Assembly (NCBI GenBank): GCA_037446915.1
Contig: JBBIHP010000003.1
Location: 4,082-68,081, forward strand
Length of the DNA stretch: 64,000 nt
Direction of reading: 5' to 3'
Origin: DSXH01 sp037446915
GTDB lineage: Bacteria > Bacteroidota > Ignavibacteria > Ignavibacteriales > Melioribacteraceae
Part shown: in pieces, positions 26,011-36,169 of the stretch
Numbering within the stretch: the stretch's first letter is position 1
Layout: each line of letters opens with the position of its first letter
Notes under the pieces: model-generated
What the model saw: only the letters and a program-made list of their open reading frames with translations
What the model was told of the DNA's origin: nothing
The model's database searches: none
Program-made: the position numbers and the translations under genes

Positions 26011-27555
26011 TTATTTAAGAGGAAATTGAAGGCGGAAGATACTTCCTTTTCCCGGTTCACTTTCTACCTCGATAATTCCTTTATGTGCATCAATTATATG
26101 TTTGGTAAGAGAAAGGCCAAGCCCCGTACCTTTGGTGTTATGAACTAATCCTTTTGAAGCTCTATAAAATTTCTCAAAGATTTTTTTCTGTTCCTCTTTA
26201 GGAATACCGATCCCCTTGTCTTCAACTTCAACAACAGCATTATTACCTATTTTATTTAACCGAAGAAGAATTACCTTGGAATCCCGGGTGTATTTCACGG
26301 CATTATCTATCAGGTTAATTACTGCTTCCGAGACTGCTTCTTCATCTGCATTGATAAATAATTTTTCGTTGGTTTGATCAAGATTAAATTCGAATCCCTT
26401 ATTCAATAAATGAAAACTGTATGAGTCCGCAACACTTTTTATAAGTTGGTTAATGCAAACTTCCTTAAAATGATAATTTCTTTTACCGGCTTCGATTTGT
26501 GAGAAGCTTAAAATCTTATTAACAATACTGCTTAGCCGACCGGTTTCATTGCTTATTATTTTATAATACTCATTTTTCTTCTCATCAGTTTTTACTCTTC
26601 CCATTTCAAGAGTTTCTGCAAACAAACTAATTAATGCAAGCGGTGTGCGCAGTTCATGCGAAACATTAGAAACAAAATCCGTTCTTATCTGTGCAAGTTC
26701 AATTTCTTTTTTGATATTACGGTAAGCAAAATAAGCTGTAGCAATCATCATAAATGCAAAGACAAAAAATATGATAAGGTTTGATGACGTTCTTTTATCA
26801 ACAAGATCCGCAACGGTTTGTTCTTTAGGTTGAATTCCCATTTGATAACCGGGCATAAGCCACAAATTTTTTCTTATCAACTGTCTTCCGGTTTCAATTG
26901 GAGCTGTCTGATAAATCTCTTCACCGCTTAAGGAATCTGAAATACTAACTAAAAATTGATCCCTGGCTACACTTTGAATTTTAGACGCAATTGTTATTTC
27001 AATAAAACTTCTTTTATCAACAGACATTAAACAAAATTTCTCTTCTGAAAGAACAAACAGTAAATGAAGTTCTTCTTTAGATCCTGAAGAAACCGGTTCT
27101 ATTTTCATAAAGTCGGATTCTCTATATCTAAAAAGCTTATTCAATATTCCTTTGTTTTCTTCAATCAGTTTTTCTAAATATTCATTTTCTTTAACGGAAG
27201 ATAATTCACCTTTATCAAATTTCAGGTAAATCTGTTTAGAAAACGAACTATCGGATAGATAAATGGATTGGACGGATTGAGATTCCCGGAAGAATTTATT
27301 TAAATCCGATTGCAATTCATTCGGGGCGGGTTTGTTCTCTAGAATTGATTCAATACGTAAAGCCCAGCTTCTTACAATATCGTCGGAATATTGATTAACA
27401 GAGAATAAAATAGATTCGAGCTGGCTGTTATAAATTTCCTCTAAAATTTCTTCATCCCTGTTTAAGGAAGTAATTTCATAAACGCTTAAAAATAAAACGG
27501 GTAGTATGAGTACAATTAATAGAATTAGAATAATTTTTTTTATAGGTTTGTTCAT
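26011..27555 (-). CDS. Membrane sensor histidine kinase partnered with the OmpR-type regulator
   Basis: 514 residues. Two membrane helices (about 8-28 and 258-277) enclose a ~230-residue periplasmic sensor region with no recognised domain. The HisKA box has H300 in VSNVSHELRTPLALIS, and the ATPase domain shows NLIDNAVKYT (N box), DKGIGIPKEEQKKIFEKFYR (G1/F) and GTGLGLSLTKHI (G2). It autophosphorylates on ATP and passes phosphate to the next gene product. It is transcribed divergently from the VPS10-like gene 139 bp away. The signal sensed is unknown. Confidence 0.92.
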   Translation of the reverse strand: MNKPIKKIILILLIVLILPVLFLSVYEITSLNRDEEILEEIYNSQLESILFSVNQYSDDIVRSWALRIESILENKPAPNELQSDLNKFFRESQSVQSIYLSDSSFSKQIYLKFDKGELSSVKENEYLEKLIEENKGILNKLFRYRESDFMKIEPVSSGSKEELHLLFVLSEEKFCLMSVDKRSFIEITIASKIQSVARDQFLVSISDSLSGEEIYQTAPIETGRQLIRKNLWLMPGYQMGIQPKEQTVADLVDKRTSSNLIIFFVFAFMMIATAYFAYRNIKKEIELAQIRTDFVSNVSHELRTPLALISLFAETLEMGRVKTDEKKNEYYKIISNETGRLSSIVNKILSFSQIEAGKRNYHFKEVCINQLIKSVADSYSFHLLNKGFEFNLDQTNEKLFINADEEAVSEAVINLIDNAVKYTRDSKVILLRLNKIGNNAVVEVEDKGIGIPKEEQKKIFEKFYRASKGLVHNTKGTGLGLSLTKHIIDAHKGIIEVESEPGKGSIFRLQFPLK

Positions 27556-27694
27556 ATAAGAGTAGAAATACGAGATCTAATTTGTTTCTTGCACCGGCAA
27601 AATATCAAAAATCCGGAATAAATACCTTCATTAATTCATTCGTTCACAATTCTATTAATAGTAATTTAGTGTATAATAAATCATTGGAGTAATC

Positions 27695-30600
27695 ATGAAA
27701 ATAGCACGCACCCTGTTTCTAATTATAATTGCATTATCAATTAATATTTACGCGCAAAAGGATAAACAGCCGCCTAAGAAGGAAACATTTAAATCTTCTA
27801 CTTTTTCCGGATTGAAGTGGCGTGGTATCGGTCCCGCTTTTACAAGCGGCAGAATTGCGGACTTTGCAGTTAATCCTAAAAATCACAGTGAATATTATGT
27901 TGCTGTAGCAAGCGGACATGTATGGAAAACAACAAATGCCGGAACAACATGGGCTGCAGTTACAGACACACTTCCGTATTCAATAGGTGTTGTTGTAATG
28001 GATCCCAATAACTCGCATGTTGTATGGGTTGGAACCGGAGAGAATAACCACCAGCGCGCTCTTGGCTGGGGCGATGGTGTTTATAAAACAACCGACGGCG
28101 GTAAATCATGGAAGAACATGGGATTGAAAGAATCACGTCAGATAGGTGGAATTATTATCGATCCGAGAAATTCCAATGTTGTTTATGTTGCTGCAGAAGG
28201 TTCCGCATGGGGACCCGGTGGTGAACGCGGTTTATACAAAACTACAGATGGCGGTAAAACATGGAATAAAGTTTTAAACATCAGCGAGAATACCGGTGTT
28301 AATAATGTTGTGTTCGATCCAAGAGACCCCGATGTAATTTATGCAACATCCGAGCAGCGCCGGAGACATATCTTTACAAAAATTGGCGGCGGACCGGAGA
28401 GTGCTGTTTACAAATCTACTGATGCCGGTGCAACATGGGAAAAAATTATGAGCGGTCTTCCTAAAGTTGATATTGGCGGAATGGGAATTGCAGTTTCGCC
28501 CGTTAATCCGGATTATGTTTATTTGATTATGCAAGCGGCGGAAAACGGAAGCGGATTTTACCGTTCAACAAATCGCGGCGCTTCTTGGGAAAAAATGAGC
28601 GACCACCATGAATCAGGGCAGTACTATAATGAAATTTTTTGCGACCCTAAGAACGTAGACAAAGTCTATTCGGTTGAAACAGTATCTCATGTTACTGTTG
28701 ATGGTGGAAGAACATGGAAAGCACTAAGTCTTAATAACCGTCACGTTGATGACCACGCTATCTGGATCGATCCGAACGATACAGATCATTTCTTAATCGG
28801 CGGCGATGGTGGAATTTATGAAACATGGGATGGCGGAGATACTTACGATTTCAAAGAAAATCTACCCATTACTCAATTCTACAGAGTTAACGTTGATAAC
28901 GATTATCCATTCTACAATGTTTACGGCGGAACACAGGATAATAACAGTTTCGGCGGTCCATCACAAACCATTAAAGTAGATGGAATTGTAAATGATGACT
29001 GGATTGTAACAAACGGCGGCGATGGTTTCTGGACTGCAATCGATCCTACAAATCCTAATATAGTTTATGCAGAATCTCAATACGGCGGAATGGTTCGTTT
29101 CGATAAAAAAAGTGGTGAAGCAGTTGGCATCCGTCCAGAACCGGGCAAAGGTGAAAAAACTTATAAATGGTACTGGGATACTCCACTTTTTATTAGTCCC
29201 CATTCCCCAACAAGAATCTATTGTGCTGCAGAAAGAGTTTTTAGAAGTGATAACAGAGGCGATAGCTGGGCTACAATTAGCGATGATCTTTCTACTCAAA
29301 CCGATCGTAATACATTTCCTGTGATGGGTAAATACTGGCCATATGAATCGGTAGCAAAAGATGTCAGCACATCACTATTCGGATTAATCGTTTCACTCGC
29401 AGAATCACCGGTTAAAGAAAATCTATTATGGGCAGGAACAGACGACGGATTGATTCAGGTTACAGAAGATGCAAAGACCTGGCGCAAGATTGAAATTCCC
29501 GAAGTTCCTAAATACACTCTCGTAAGCGATATTCTTCCGGATAAGTTCAATGAAAACATTGTGTATGTTTCATTTAATAATCATAAACGTGATGACTTCA
29601 AACCATACATTTTTAAGAGCGCTGACAAAGGCAAGACTTGGAAATCGATTGCTGCAAATCTCCCTGTTAACGGACCAGTTAATACAATCGAACAGGATTT
29701 TGTAAATCCGAATCTTTTATTTGTCGGAACCGAGTGGGGATTCTATTTCAGTTTAGATGGCGGTGAAAAATGGATTGAACTAAAAAGCGGATTACCTAAA
29801 GTAAAAGTCTGCGATATCGTTCTTCATAAACGTGAAAACGATATTATCATTGCAACATTCGGCAGAGGATTTTACATAATTGATAATTACACACCTCTCC
29901 GTCTTGCATCAAAAGAAATTATGGACATGGATTCTTACATCTTCCCTGTTAAAGATGCTTTAACATATGTTCAAATTGGAGGACGTTACGGACAGGGTTC
30001 AACATATTTCAAATCTCCTAATCCCGAATTCGGTGCAACAATTACTTATTATGTAAAAAATGTTCCTAAAACTTTAAAAGCTGAGCGTAAAGAAAAAGAG
30101 AAAGAATTATTTAAAGACGGTAAGCCGATACCTCAACCATCATTTGATGATTTACGTGCCGAACAGGAGGAGAAAGCACCTTATTTTATTTTCACCATAA
30201 AAGATGAAACAGGAATGGTTGTTAAGAAAATTACAAGGTCTGCTTCTGCCGGAATCAACAGAATTGTTTGGGATTTACGGTACGAAAGTACTTCACCCGT
30301 AATGGCAAGCAATAATAAGTTCGATCCGGTTGCCAGACAGAACAGCGGAATTTTTGCAATGCCCGGCAAATATAGTGTTGAGCTTTCAATGGTTTATAGA
30401 GGTGAAGAAAAGAAACTTGCCGGTCCGGCTGAATTTAATGTTGTTGTTTTAAACAATACAACGTTACCGGCTGAAAATAGAGCAGAGCTTGCTGCATTCC
30501 AGAAGAAAGGTGCAGAACTTGTAAGAACTGTTATGGGTGCTCAAAGATTTGCAAATGAACTTGCAAATAAGGTTGAAACAATCCGTCAGACAATCAACAA

Positions 30601-30952
30601 CTCGCCGGGTGCCGCTTTTGACCTGATGAAGAAAGCAAATGCAATTGCAAAGGATCTGGATGAAATTCAATTCAAATTCAGCGGACCTCCGGTTGCAGCA
30701 AGTGCAGAAGAAACACCTCCAAGAGAAGTTACATTAACCGGAAGATTAAGAACCATGATCGGCTCGCAAATGCGTTCAACATCAAATGTAACTGAAAAGC
30801 AGAAGGTTGCTTACGATGTACTTTATGAAGAGATTCAACCGGTTCTTCAGCAGCTTAAGAAAATAAGTGAAGTTGATATTAAAGGATTGGAAGCCGAACT
30901 TGAAAAAGCCGGTGCACCATGGACTCCCGGAAGAACACCTGAATTGAAATAG
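27695..30952 (+). CDS. Secreted VPS10/sortilin-like BNR beta-propeller protein
   Basis: 1085 residues with a signal peptide (about 1-20) and TTGGAG before the ATG. Many Asp-box motifs are present, e.g. KTTNAGTTW, KTTDGGKSW, KTTDGGKTW, KSTDAGATW, RSTNRGASW, SADKGKTW and SLDGGEKW. They form two propellers of the kind seen in VPS10/sortilin-like and exo-xyloglucanase-type proteins (about 35-730). The C-terminal ~330 residues include a beta domain (VKKITRSASAGINRIVWDLRYE) and a helical segment, as in the 'glycosyl hydrolase' group with a membrane-protein-like tail. Catalytic residues cannot be assigned; hydrolase activity is not proven for these proteins. Confidence 0.8.
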   Translation: MKIARTLFLIIIALSINIYAQKDKQPPKKETFKSSTFSGLKWRGIGPAFTSGRIADFAVNPKNHSEYYVAVASGHVWKTTNAGTTWAAVTDTLPYSIGVVVMDPNNSHVVWVGTGENNHQRALGWGDGVYKTTDGGKSWKNMGLKESRQIGGIIIDPRNSNVVYVAAEGSAWGPGGERGLYKTTDGGKTWNKVLNISENTGVNNVVFDPRDPDVIYATSEQRRRHIFTKIGGGPESAVYKSTDAGATWEKIMSGLPKVDIGGMGIAVSPVNPDYVYLIMQAAENGSGFYRSTNRGASWEKMSDHHESGQYYNEIFCDPKNVDKVYSVETVSHVTVDGGRTWKALSLNNRHVDDHAIWIDPNDTDHFLIGGDGGIYETWDGGDTYDFKENLPITQFYRVNVDNDYPFYNVYGGTQDNNSFGGPSQTIKVDGIVNDDWIVTNGGDGFWTAIDPTNPNIVYAESQYGGMVRFDKKSGEAVGIRPEPGKGEKTYKWYWDTPLFISPHSPTRIYCAAERVFRSDNRGDSWATISDDLSTQTDRNTFPVMGKYWPYESVAKDVSTSLFGLIVSLAESPVKENLLWAGTDDGLIQVTEDAKTWRKIEIPEVPKYTLVSDILPDKFNENIVYVSFNNHKRDDFKPYIFKSADKGKTWKSIAANLPVNGPVNTIEQDFVNPNLLFVGTEWGFYFSLDGGEKWIELKSGLPKVKVCDIVLHKRENDIIIATFGRGFYIIDNYTPLRLASKEIMDMDSYIFPVKDALTYVQIGGRYGQGSTYFKSPNPEFGATITYYVKNVPKTLKAERKEKEKELFKDGKPIPQPSFDDLRAEQEEKAPYFIFTIKDETGMVVKKITRSASAGINRIVWDLRYESTSPVMASNNKFDPVARQNSGIFAMPGKYSVELSMVYRGEEKKLAGPAEFNVVVLNNTTLPAENRAELAAFQKKGAELVRTVMGAQRFANELANKVETIRQTINNSPGAAFDLMKKANAIAKDLDEIQFKFSGPPVAASAEETPPREVTLTGRLRTMIGSQMRSTSNVTEKQKVAYDVLYEEIQPVLQQLKKISEVDIKGLEAELEKAGAPWTPGRTPELK

Positions 30953-31289
30953 TTAGTGTCGTTTTTTGTTTTAGTGATTTGGTGGAAGGAAACACCTTCT
31001 TTTCTGCCACTAAAACACAAAGGCACAAATATCCACAAAGAGAACCCTCTCTAATATTAGGAGAGGGTTTTTTATTATACTTTGGTCAATCTTAATTCTG
31101 TTCTGATTAATCTATCTATTATTTTACATACTAGGTAAGTTACCCTAAATGATTTTATATAGGATATTATTTAAATAAATTCACCGTTTCATAAACAACT
31201 ATTGATTATTTGTTGAGTATAAACGAAATTCAAATAGGGGATTCGGGTTAAGGATTAATTAAATAGATTAATAGGTAAAGGAAATTATA
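30953..31289. other. 337-bp gap: terminators and a short repeat
   Basis: A GAAGG/CCTTC hairpin followed by TTTT (about 30985-31003) may end the VPS10-like transcript. A 'CACTAAAACACAAAGGCACAAATATCCACAAAG' type repeat region follows (31008-31040), then a strong hairpin terminator. The remaining 200 bp to the DUF2200 gene are AT-rich with no gene visible and presumably hold its promoter. Confidence 0.5.
31043..31074 (+). terminator. Rho-independent terminator
   Basis: AACCCTCTC and GAGAGGGTT form a 9-bp stem (extended by inner CTAATATTAG pairing), followed directly by TTTTTTATT on the + strand. Confidence 0.85.
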
Positions 31290-31640
31290 ATGGATAATAC
31301 AAGAGTTTACAAAATGCCATTTGCAAGTGTCTATCCGCATTATATAAACAAAGCGGAGAAGAAAGGACGCACCAAAGCCGAAGTAGATGAAATTATTTTC
31401 TGGCTGACAGGATATAATAAAAAAACTTTGCAAAAACTGATTGACAACAAAACCGACTTCGAAACATTCTTCAACAAATCCCCTCGGTTCAATCCCAACG
31501 CTTCAAAAATTACAGGTCTAATTTGCGGTTACCGCGTAGAGGAAATTGAAGATCAACTTATGCAGAAGATTCGTTACCTTGATAAATTGATAGATGAACT
31601 AGCAAAAGGTAAACCGATGGAAAAAATTTTAAGGAAGTAA
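31290..31640 (+). CDS. DUF2200-family protein
   Basis: 116 residues, cytoplasmic, with AAGGA before the ATG. The whole length matches the DUF2200 pattern: VYKMPFASVYPHYINKAEKKGRTKAEVDEIIFWLTGY, then FFNKSPRFNPNASKITGLICGYRVEEIEDQLMQKIRYLDKLIDELAKGKPMEKILR. These proteins are widespread, helical and of unknown function. The next + strand gene begins 28 bp later. Confidence 0.85.
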   Translation: MDNTRVYKMPFASVYPHYINKAEKKGRTKAEVDEIIFWLTGYNKKTLQKLIDNKTDFETFFNKSPRFNPNASKITGLICGYRVEEIEDQLMQKIRYLDKLIDELAKGKPMEKILRK

Positions 31641-31668
31641 TTAACTGTAATTATGAATTGCATGGAAA

Positions 31669-32394
31669 ATGAAACAACTTACAAAAACACTGACAAAATA
31701 CTTCCCTAATGCTGCATCAGTTGCAATAGGTCTAATTCCAATTTTAATATTAGTCCTTTGGTTCGATGTATCAAGAAAAATAATTGGAAAAGGAGCTATA
31801 GCTTACGCAGTGGGAACAGTAGCGTTAAAACTTCCGTTATATCATCTGGTCGTTGTAAAGTTCGTTCATCAAAAATTTTCTCACAAATGGATTGCAGTAA
31901 TTCAAGGAATTGTTTCTGCTTTTTCAGAACTTGGTGCTGCATTGTTCTTTTTTATTTTTGTTGTAAAGGAACTAACATTTGCAGAGTTAATCGGTTTTGG
32001 AGTTGCTGCTGGATCAATCGAAGCAATTATCCTACCCTTTATGAAAAATCCTTTAGAGGGAACACCCCTTCAGCAGCATTCTGATGAAACAATTAAAAAA
32101 TCCGAGGAGAATCAGGTTGTTCAATGGATGGGTGTTTTGGAAAGAATCCTTGCATCTATAGTGCATATTGCTTCTCGTGGACTTGTATATATAAGCTATG
32201 TTACCGGAAATATCGTCCCGATTATTATTGGGTTATCGGGATTCGCATTAATTGATGGGCGTGCATATTTTGCCCACCTCGAAAAATGGGCATTCGACGA
32301 CGTTCGCGTTCTAAGTAAATTTTATCTGTTTCTTGGAATGGTTGCACTTTCATTGACGACACTATTTCTCTTCTTTTATTATTTATTAATATGA
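31669..32394 (+). CDS. Polytopic membrane protein of unknown function
   Basis: 241 residues with about seven hydrophobic segments (around 15-35, 40-60, 75-100, 100-125, 155-180, 180-200 and 220-240). GVAAGSIEAIILPFM in the middle places a Glu in a membrane helix, reminiscent of intramembrane YhfC-like proteins, but I cannot assign it. It overlaps the start of the sialidase-like gene by 4 bp (ATGA), which implies translational coupling. Confidence 0.6.
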   Translation: MKQLTKTLTKYFPNAASVAIGLIPILILVLWFDVSRKIIGKGAIAYAVGTVALKLPLYHLVVVKFVHQKFSHKWIAVIQGIVSAFSELGAALFFFIFVVKELTFAELIGFGVAAGSIEAIILPFMKNPLEGTPLQQHSDETIKKSEENQVVQWMGVLERILASIVHIASRGLVYISYVTGNIVPIIIGLSGFALIDGRAYFAHLEKWAFDDVRVLSKFYLFLGMVALSLTTLFLFFYYLLI

Positions 32395-33452
32395 CAAAGC
32401 TCGTAACAAATAAATCACTACTTACTATCTTAATCTTAACATGTGGTTTACATTCATTTGCTCAGACTTCTGCCGGTTCATATAAAGCAGATATTATAAC
32501 GGATGAATTAATTTTCAGAGAAGCTCATTTTAAGCAATGCCATGCATCATCTCTAGTTGAACTTTCTGATAACAAAATTTTGGCTGTTTGGTTTGGCGGA
32601 TCATACGAACGGCATCCCGATGTAACTATCTGGTGTTCAATAAGAGGTATAAACGGTTGGAGTAAACCGGAACAAATTGCAGATGGAATTATAAACGACT
32701 CTCTCCGTTACCCATGCTGGAATCCAGTTCTCTTTAAATCGAGTAAAGGTGAATTGTTTTTATTTTACAAAGTTGGTCCTTCACCAGATGAATGGTGGGG
32801 TATGATTAAAAAATCTAAAGACGATGGCAAAACATGGTCTGCACCTGAAAAGTTACCAGAAGGAATTTTAGGTCCAATCAAAAATAAACCGATTTACACT
32901 TCAAGCGGAAAAATTATCAGTCCCTCCAGTTTTGAAAATGGAAGCGTCTGGAACGCTCACATGGAAATTTCTGACGATGATGGAACGACATGGAAAAAAG
33001 TTGTACTTGATACAACGACCGGTTATAAGCTTATTCAACCGGCGTTACTAACACTTATTGACGGGACAATTCTTGCATTGATGAGAAGTAATCAGAATTA
33101 TATTGTTGAGAGCCGTTCTACCGATGATGGAATTACCTGGAGTAAACCATGTAAAACAAATGTTATGAACCCGAATTCAGGAATTGATGCCGTTACATTA
33201 AGCAATGGATTACATTTGTTGATCTATAATCCTTCCGTATCAGGGAAGGAATGGTTCGAAGGACGCAGTAAACTTTATCTTGCACTTTCTACCAACGGCG
33301 ATACTTGGATTGATCTCCTTCGCCTAGAAGAAAATAAATTAGGAGAATACAGTTACCCGGCAATCATTCAATCCAGCGATGGACTTGTTCATATCACCTA
33401 TACATTCAACAGGATTAGTATTAAATACGTTATATTAAGAATAAGAACTTAG
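32391..33452 (+). CDS. Secreted sialidase-like (BNR/Asp-box) protein
   Basis: 353 residues with a signal peptide ending near SFAQTS. Asp-box motifs SKDDGKTWSAP, SDDDGTTWKKV and STDDGITWSKP occur along a six-bladed propeller. HASSLVELSDNKILAVWFGGSYE near the N-terminus and the late YPAIIQSSDGLVHITYTFNR match the bacterial 'sialidase family protein' group, some of which act on other glycans. It follows a membrane-protein gene with a 4-bp overlap. The substrate is not determined. Confidence 0.8.
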   Translation: MTKLVTNKSLLTILILTCGLHSFAQTSAGSYKADIITDELIFREAHFKQCHASSLVELSDNKILAVWFGGSYERHPDVTIWCSIRGINGWSKPEQIADGIINDSLRYPCWNPVLFKSSKGELFLFYKVGPSPDEWWGMIKKSKDDGKTWSAPEKLPEGILGPIKNKPIYTSSGKIISPSSFENGSVWNAHMEISDDDGTTWKKVVLDTTTGYKLIQPALLTLIDGTILALMRSNQNYIVESRSTDDGITWSKPCKTNVMNPNSGIDAVTLSNGLHLLIYNPSVSGKEWFEGRSKLYLALSTNGDTWIDLLRLEENKLGEYSYPAIIQSSDGLVHITYTFNRISIKYVILRIRT

Positions 33453-33465
33453 GATAATCTTATTT

Positions 33466-34452
33466 ATGAAGAAGATATTATTTTATATAATAATTCTTTC
33501 ACTGACTTTTTCGGCAAGTTTTTATCATCAGCCAAATAATTTTATAAATGAAAGGGATAGAATGGCATCAACAAATAAAATCGTTCCGCACCTCTGGTTC
33601 GATAAAGAAGCTAAGGAAGCCGCAGAGTATTATGCTTCAATATTTCCAAATTCAGAGGTAATAAACGTTACAACAAATTCAGGAACACCTTCGGGCGATG
33701 TAGATATAGTAAGTTTTAAACTCTGGGGTGTTGAATTCGCAGCAATAAGTGCTGGACCGTATTTTAAAATAAATCCTTCCATTTCCTTCTTTGTTTATTG
33801 CGGTTCGGATAATGAGATCGAGCGACTCTACAACAAACTAATAGAGCACGGATTCGCACTAATGCCATTAGATAAATATCTATGGAGCGAGAAGTATGCC
33901 TGGGTACAGGATAAATACGGTGTTTCATGGCAGCTCGATGTTGACTCAATTAATTCTGATCAGAAGATTGTTCCGGCAATTTTATTTGCAAATGAAAAAG
34001 CCCCACGGGTAAAGGAAGCAGTAAGTTTTTACTCAACAGTGTTCTCGAATTCACAAATATTATTGGAATCTCCATGGGATGATTCTGCCGGTATGCCTAC
34101 AGGATCCCTCCTCTTTGCTCAATTCAAACTGAACGGTTACATATTCAATGCGATGAGCGGCGGAACAATGAAACATGAATTTGATTTTAATGAGGCGGTT
34201 TCATTTATGGTCTATTGCAAAGATCAGAATGAGATTGACTATTACTGGACTAAACTTTCAGATGGTGGTAGTGAACAGCAATGCGGGTGGCTGAAAGATA
34301 AATTCGGCGTCTCGTGGCAAATTGTTCCGATTGAGATTGATGAAATGATGCATACAAAAGATAAAGAACAGCTTGCAAGAGTTACAGAAGTAATGCTTAA
34401 GATGAGCAAACTTAATCTTAATGAACTAAGAAATGCATATAATGGTAAATAA
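33466..34452 (+). CDS. Double PhnB-like (VOC superfamily) protein, possible N-terminal signal
   Basis: 328 residues. Two PhnB/3-demethylubiquinone-methyltransferase-like VOC domains follow each other: IVPHLWFDKEAKEAAEYYASIFPNS (from ~38) and IVPAILFANEKAPRVKEAVSFYSTVF (from ~170). Each ends in KYGVSWQLD or KFGVSWQIVP. These domains are usually cytoplasmic, yet the first 25 residues look like a signal peptide. A second start at 33562 (MASTNKIVPHL) has a better AAAGGGA site and would give a plain 296-residue cytoplasmic protein; it may be the true start. Function unknown. Confidence 0.75.
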   Translation: MKKILFYIIILSLTFSASFYHQPNNFINERDRMASTNKIVPHLWFDKEAKEAAEYYASIFPNSEVINVTTNSGTPSGDVDIVSFKLWGVEFAAISAGPYFKINPSISFFVYCGSDNEIERLYNKLIEHGFALMPLDKYLWSEKYAWVQDKYGVSWQLDVDSINSDQKIVPAILFANEKAPRVKEAVSFYSTVFSNSQILLESPWDDSAGMPTGSLLFAQFKLNGYIFNAMSGGTMKHEFDFNEAVSFMVYCKDQNEIDYYWTKLSDGGSEQQCGWLKDKFGVSWQIVPIEIDEMMHTKDKEQLARVTEVMLKMSKLNLNELRNAYNGK

Positions 34453-34474
34453 TTATTTCAATGGTTTATAGTTT

Positions 34475-36100
34475 TTGAAAAATTTTGTTATTATACACTG
34501 GTCAATAATTAGTGCTGTTATTCTTCTATACTTAATAATCGGAATACTTCTAACTATCTCCATCACTAATAATCAGTCGAATTTTATTTATTCTTTGGAT
34601 GACACTTATATTCATCTTAGCATTGCAAAAAATTTTGCCGAATCAGGTAATTGGAGTGTTAACAGTTCATCGTTTACATCTTCAACATCATCACCATTGT
34701 GGACGTTTATTATTTCAATTACTTATTTAATACCATCTTTTAATTTATACTCGCCGTTCGTCTTAAATATATTAATCTCTGCTTTACTTCTAATAATTTG
34801 TTACAACTTATTGAAAAAAATAAATCTCTCGAGTTCTTTAATCTTTATCGTATTGCTCTCCTTAATTTTTTTCATCCCAATTCCTTTCCTGGTCTTTACC
34901 GGTTTAGAACATTTACTGCATACTCTATTGATAATCTTATATGTTTATTTATCGGCGGATTTAATTTCAAATGTAGATTCTGTGATTCCCGGAAATGAAT
35001 CCCGTTATTTTAAAAAATACAAATATTTGGTGTTGCTTACTTTATTAATTGTGTTGATACGTTACGAAAGTTTGTTTTTTGTCTTCACATCGGGTATTCT
35101 TTTTATTTTTCGAAGAAAATATCTTCTCGGTATAACTATAATATTAAGCGGTCTTATTCCAATTACTATTTACGGAATAATTTCTATTGCTAATGGATGG
35201 CCATTTATACCTGCTCCCATTTTGCTAAAAGCTAATTTACCGGATTTCAGCACAATAAAATGGATTTTAAAATCTTTGGGGCTTAACAGTTTAATTCAAT
35301 TAACCAACTGTATCCCTTTATTATTATTATTTATTGCATCACTTTTTTTACTTTTAATTCGTTACAACACTGAAAAAAATCTTTGGAATACTTCCACCGT
35401 TTTTCTAATCATATTTATTACCGGACTATTACTTCACATGCAATTTTCCTCTTTATCAATAAGGTATGAGGCCTATTTAATTGGTTTGGGAATAATAGGT
35501 GTTGTATTCGAAGGTAATCAATACTTAACAAACTCAAAATTTTTTGCAATTACCAGGAAGCATGTAATATCTCGTTTGATATTTCTTCTTGTGGTATTAT
35601 TTATTTTATTGCCATTTTTCCGCAGAGGGCTCTTAAATATTGAAAAAACAATTAGAGCTACAAATAATATTTACGAACAACAATATCAGGTAGCATCGTT
35701 TTTAAATTCGTATTTCAATCATCAATCGGTAGCAGCAAATGATATCGGCGCCATTAATTATTTTAGTTACACAAAATGCCTTGACCTCTGGGGAATATCA
35801 AACAGAGAAATTCTTTTATTGAAGCTTGCAAACAACTACAACACTGAAAAAATCAATCAAATTTCTAATTCAAATAGCGTTAAAATCGCAGTGGTTTATG
35901 AAAAATGGTTTAAGAGTTATGGCGGATTACCCGACTCCTGGGAAAAAATATGTAGCTGGACTATTTCGGATAACGTAATATGTGGCGATAGTATTGTAAC
36001 TTTCTATTCTACTAAATCATCTTTTTCCGATTCACTTGCAAACTCTCTTAAAGAATTCTCTCTAAAGCTTCCCAAAGGAGTTAAAAGTTATTTTTATTAA
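34475..36100 (+). CDS. GT-C-like polytopic membrane protein (mannosyltransferase-like)
   Basis: 541 residues with about 10-11 membrane helices. Between helix 1 and 2 the sequence LDDTYIHLSIAKNFAESGNW carries the D42-D43 pair and aromatic that mark many lipid-phosphate-sugar glycosyltransferases of the GT-C fold. A ~150-residue soluble C-terminal part follows the last helix (around 375-395). The family would move a sugar from a polyprenyl-phosphate carrier outside the membrane. The frame has no upstream ATG; the TTG after an in-frame stop is the only reasonable start and lacks a clear ribosome site. Confidence 0.65.
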   Translation: MKNFVIIHWSIISAVILLYLIIGILLTISITNNQSNFIYSLDDTYIHLSIAKNFAESGNWSVNSSSFTSSTSSPLWTFIISITYLIPSFNLYSPFVLNILISALLLIICYNLLKKINLSSSLIFIVLLSLIFFIPIPFLVFTGLEHLLHTLLIILYVYLSADLISNVDSVIPGNESRYFKKYKYLVLLTLLIVLIRYESLFFVFTSGILFIFRRKYLLGITIILSGLIPITIYGIISIANGWPFIPAPILLKANLPDFSTIKWILKSLGLNSLIQLTNCIPLLLLFIASLFLLLIRYNTEKNLWNTSTVFLIIFITGLLLHMQFSSLSIRYEAYLIGLGIIGVVFEGNQYLTNSKFFAITRKHVISRLIFLLVVLFILLPFFRRGLLNIEKTIRATNNIYEQQYQVASFLNSYFNHQSVAANDIGAINYFSYTKCLDLWGISNREILLLKLANNYNTEKINQISNSNSVKIAVVYEKWFKSYGGLPDSWEKICSWTISDNVICGDSIVTFYSTKSSFSDSLANSLKEFSLKLPKGVKSYFY

Positions 36101-36169
36101 TATTATTCTGGAGACAAATAGTAGATTCAAATCTAGATTGTGATGGACTAGAAACCAATTATACTAAAC

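Noticed and set aside
28961..29299. 112-residue minus-strand frame inside the VPS10-like gene
   Set aside because: Cys/Ile-rich complement of Asp-box repeats; no start signal, no homology pattern.
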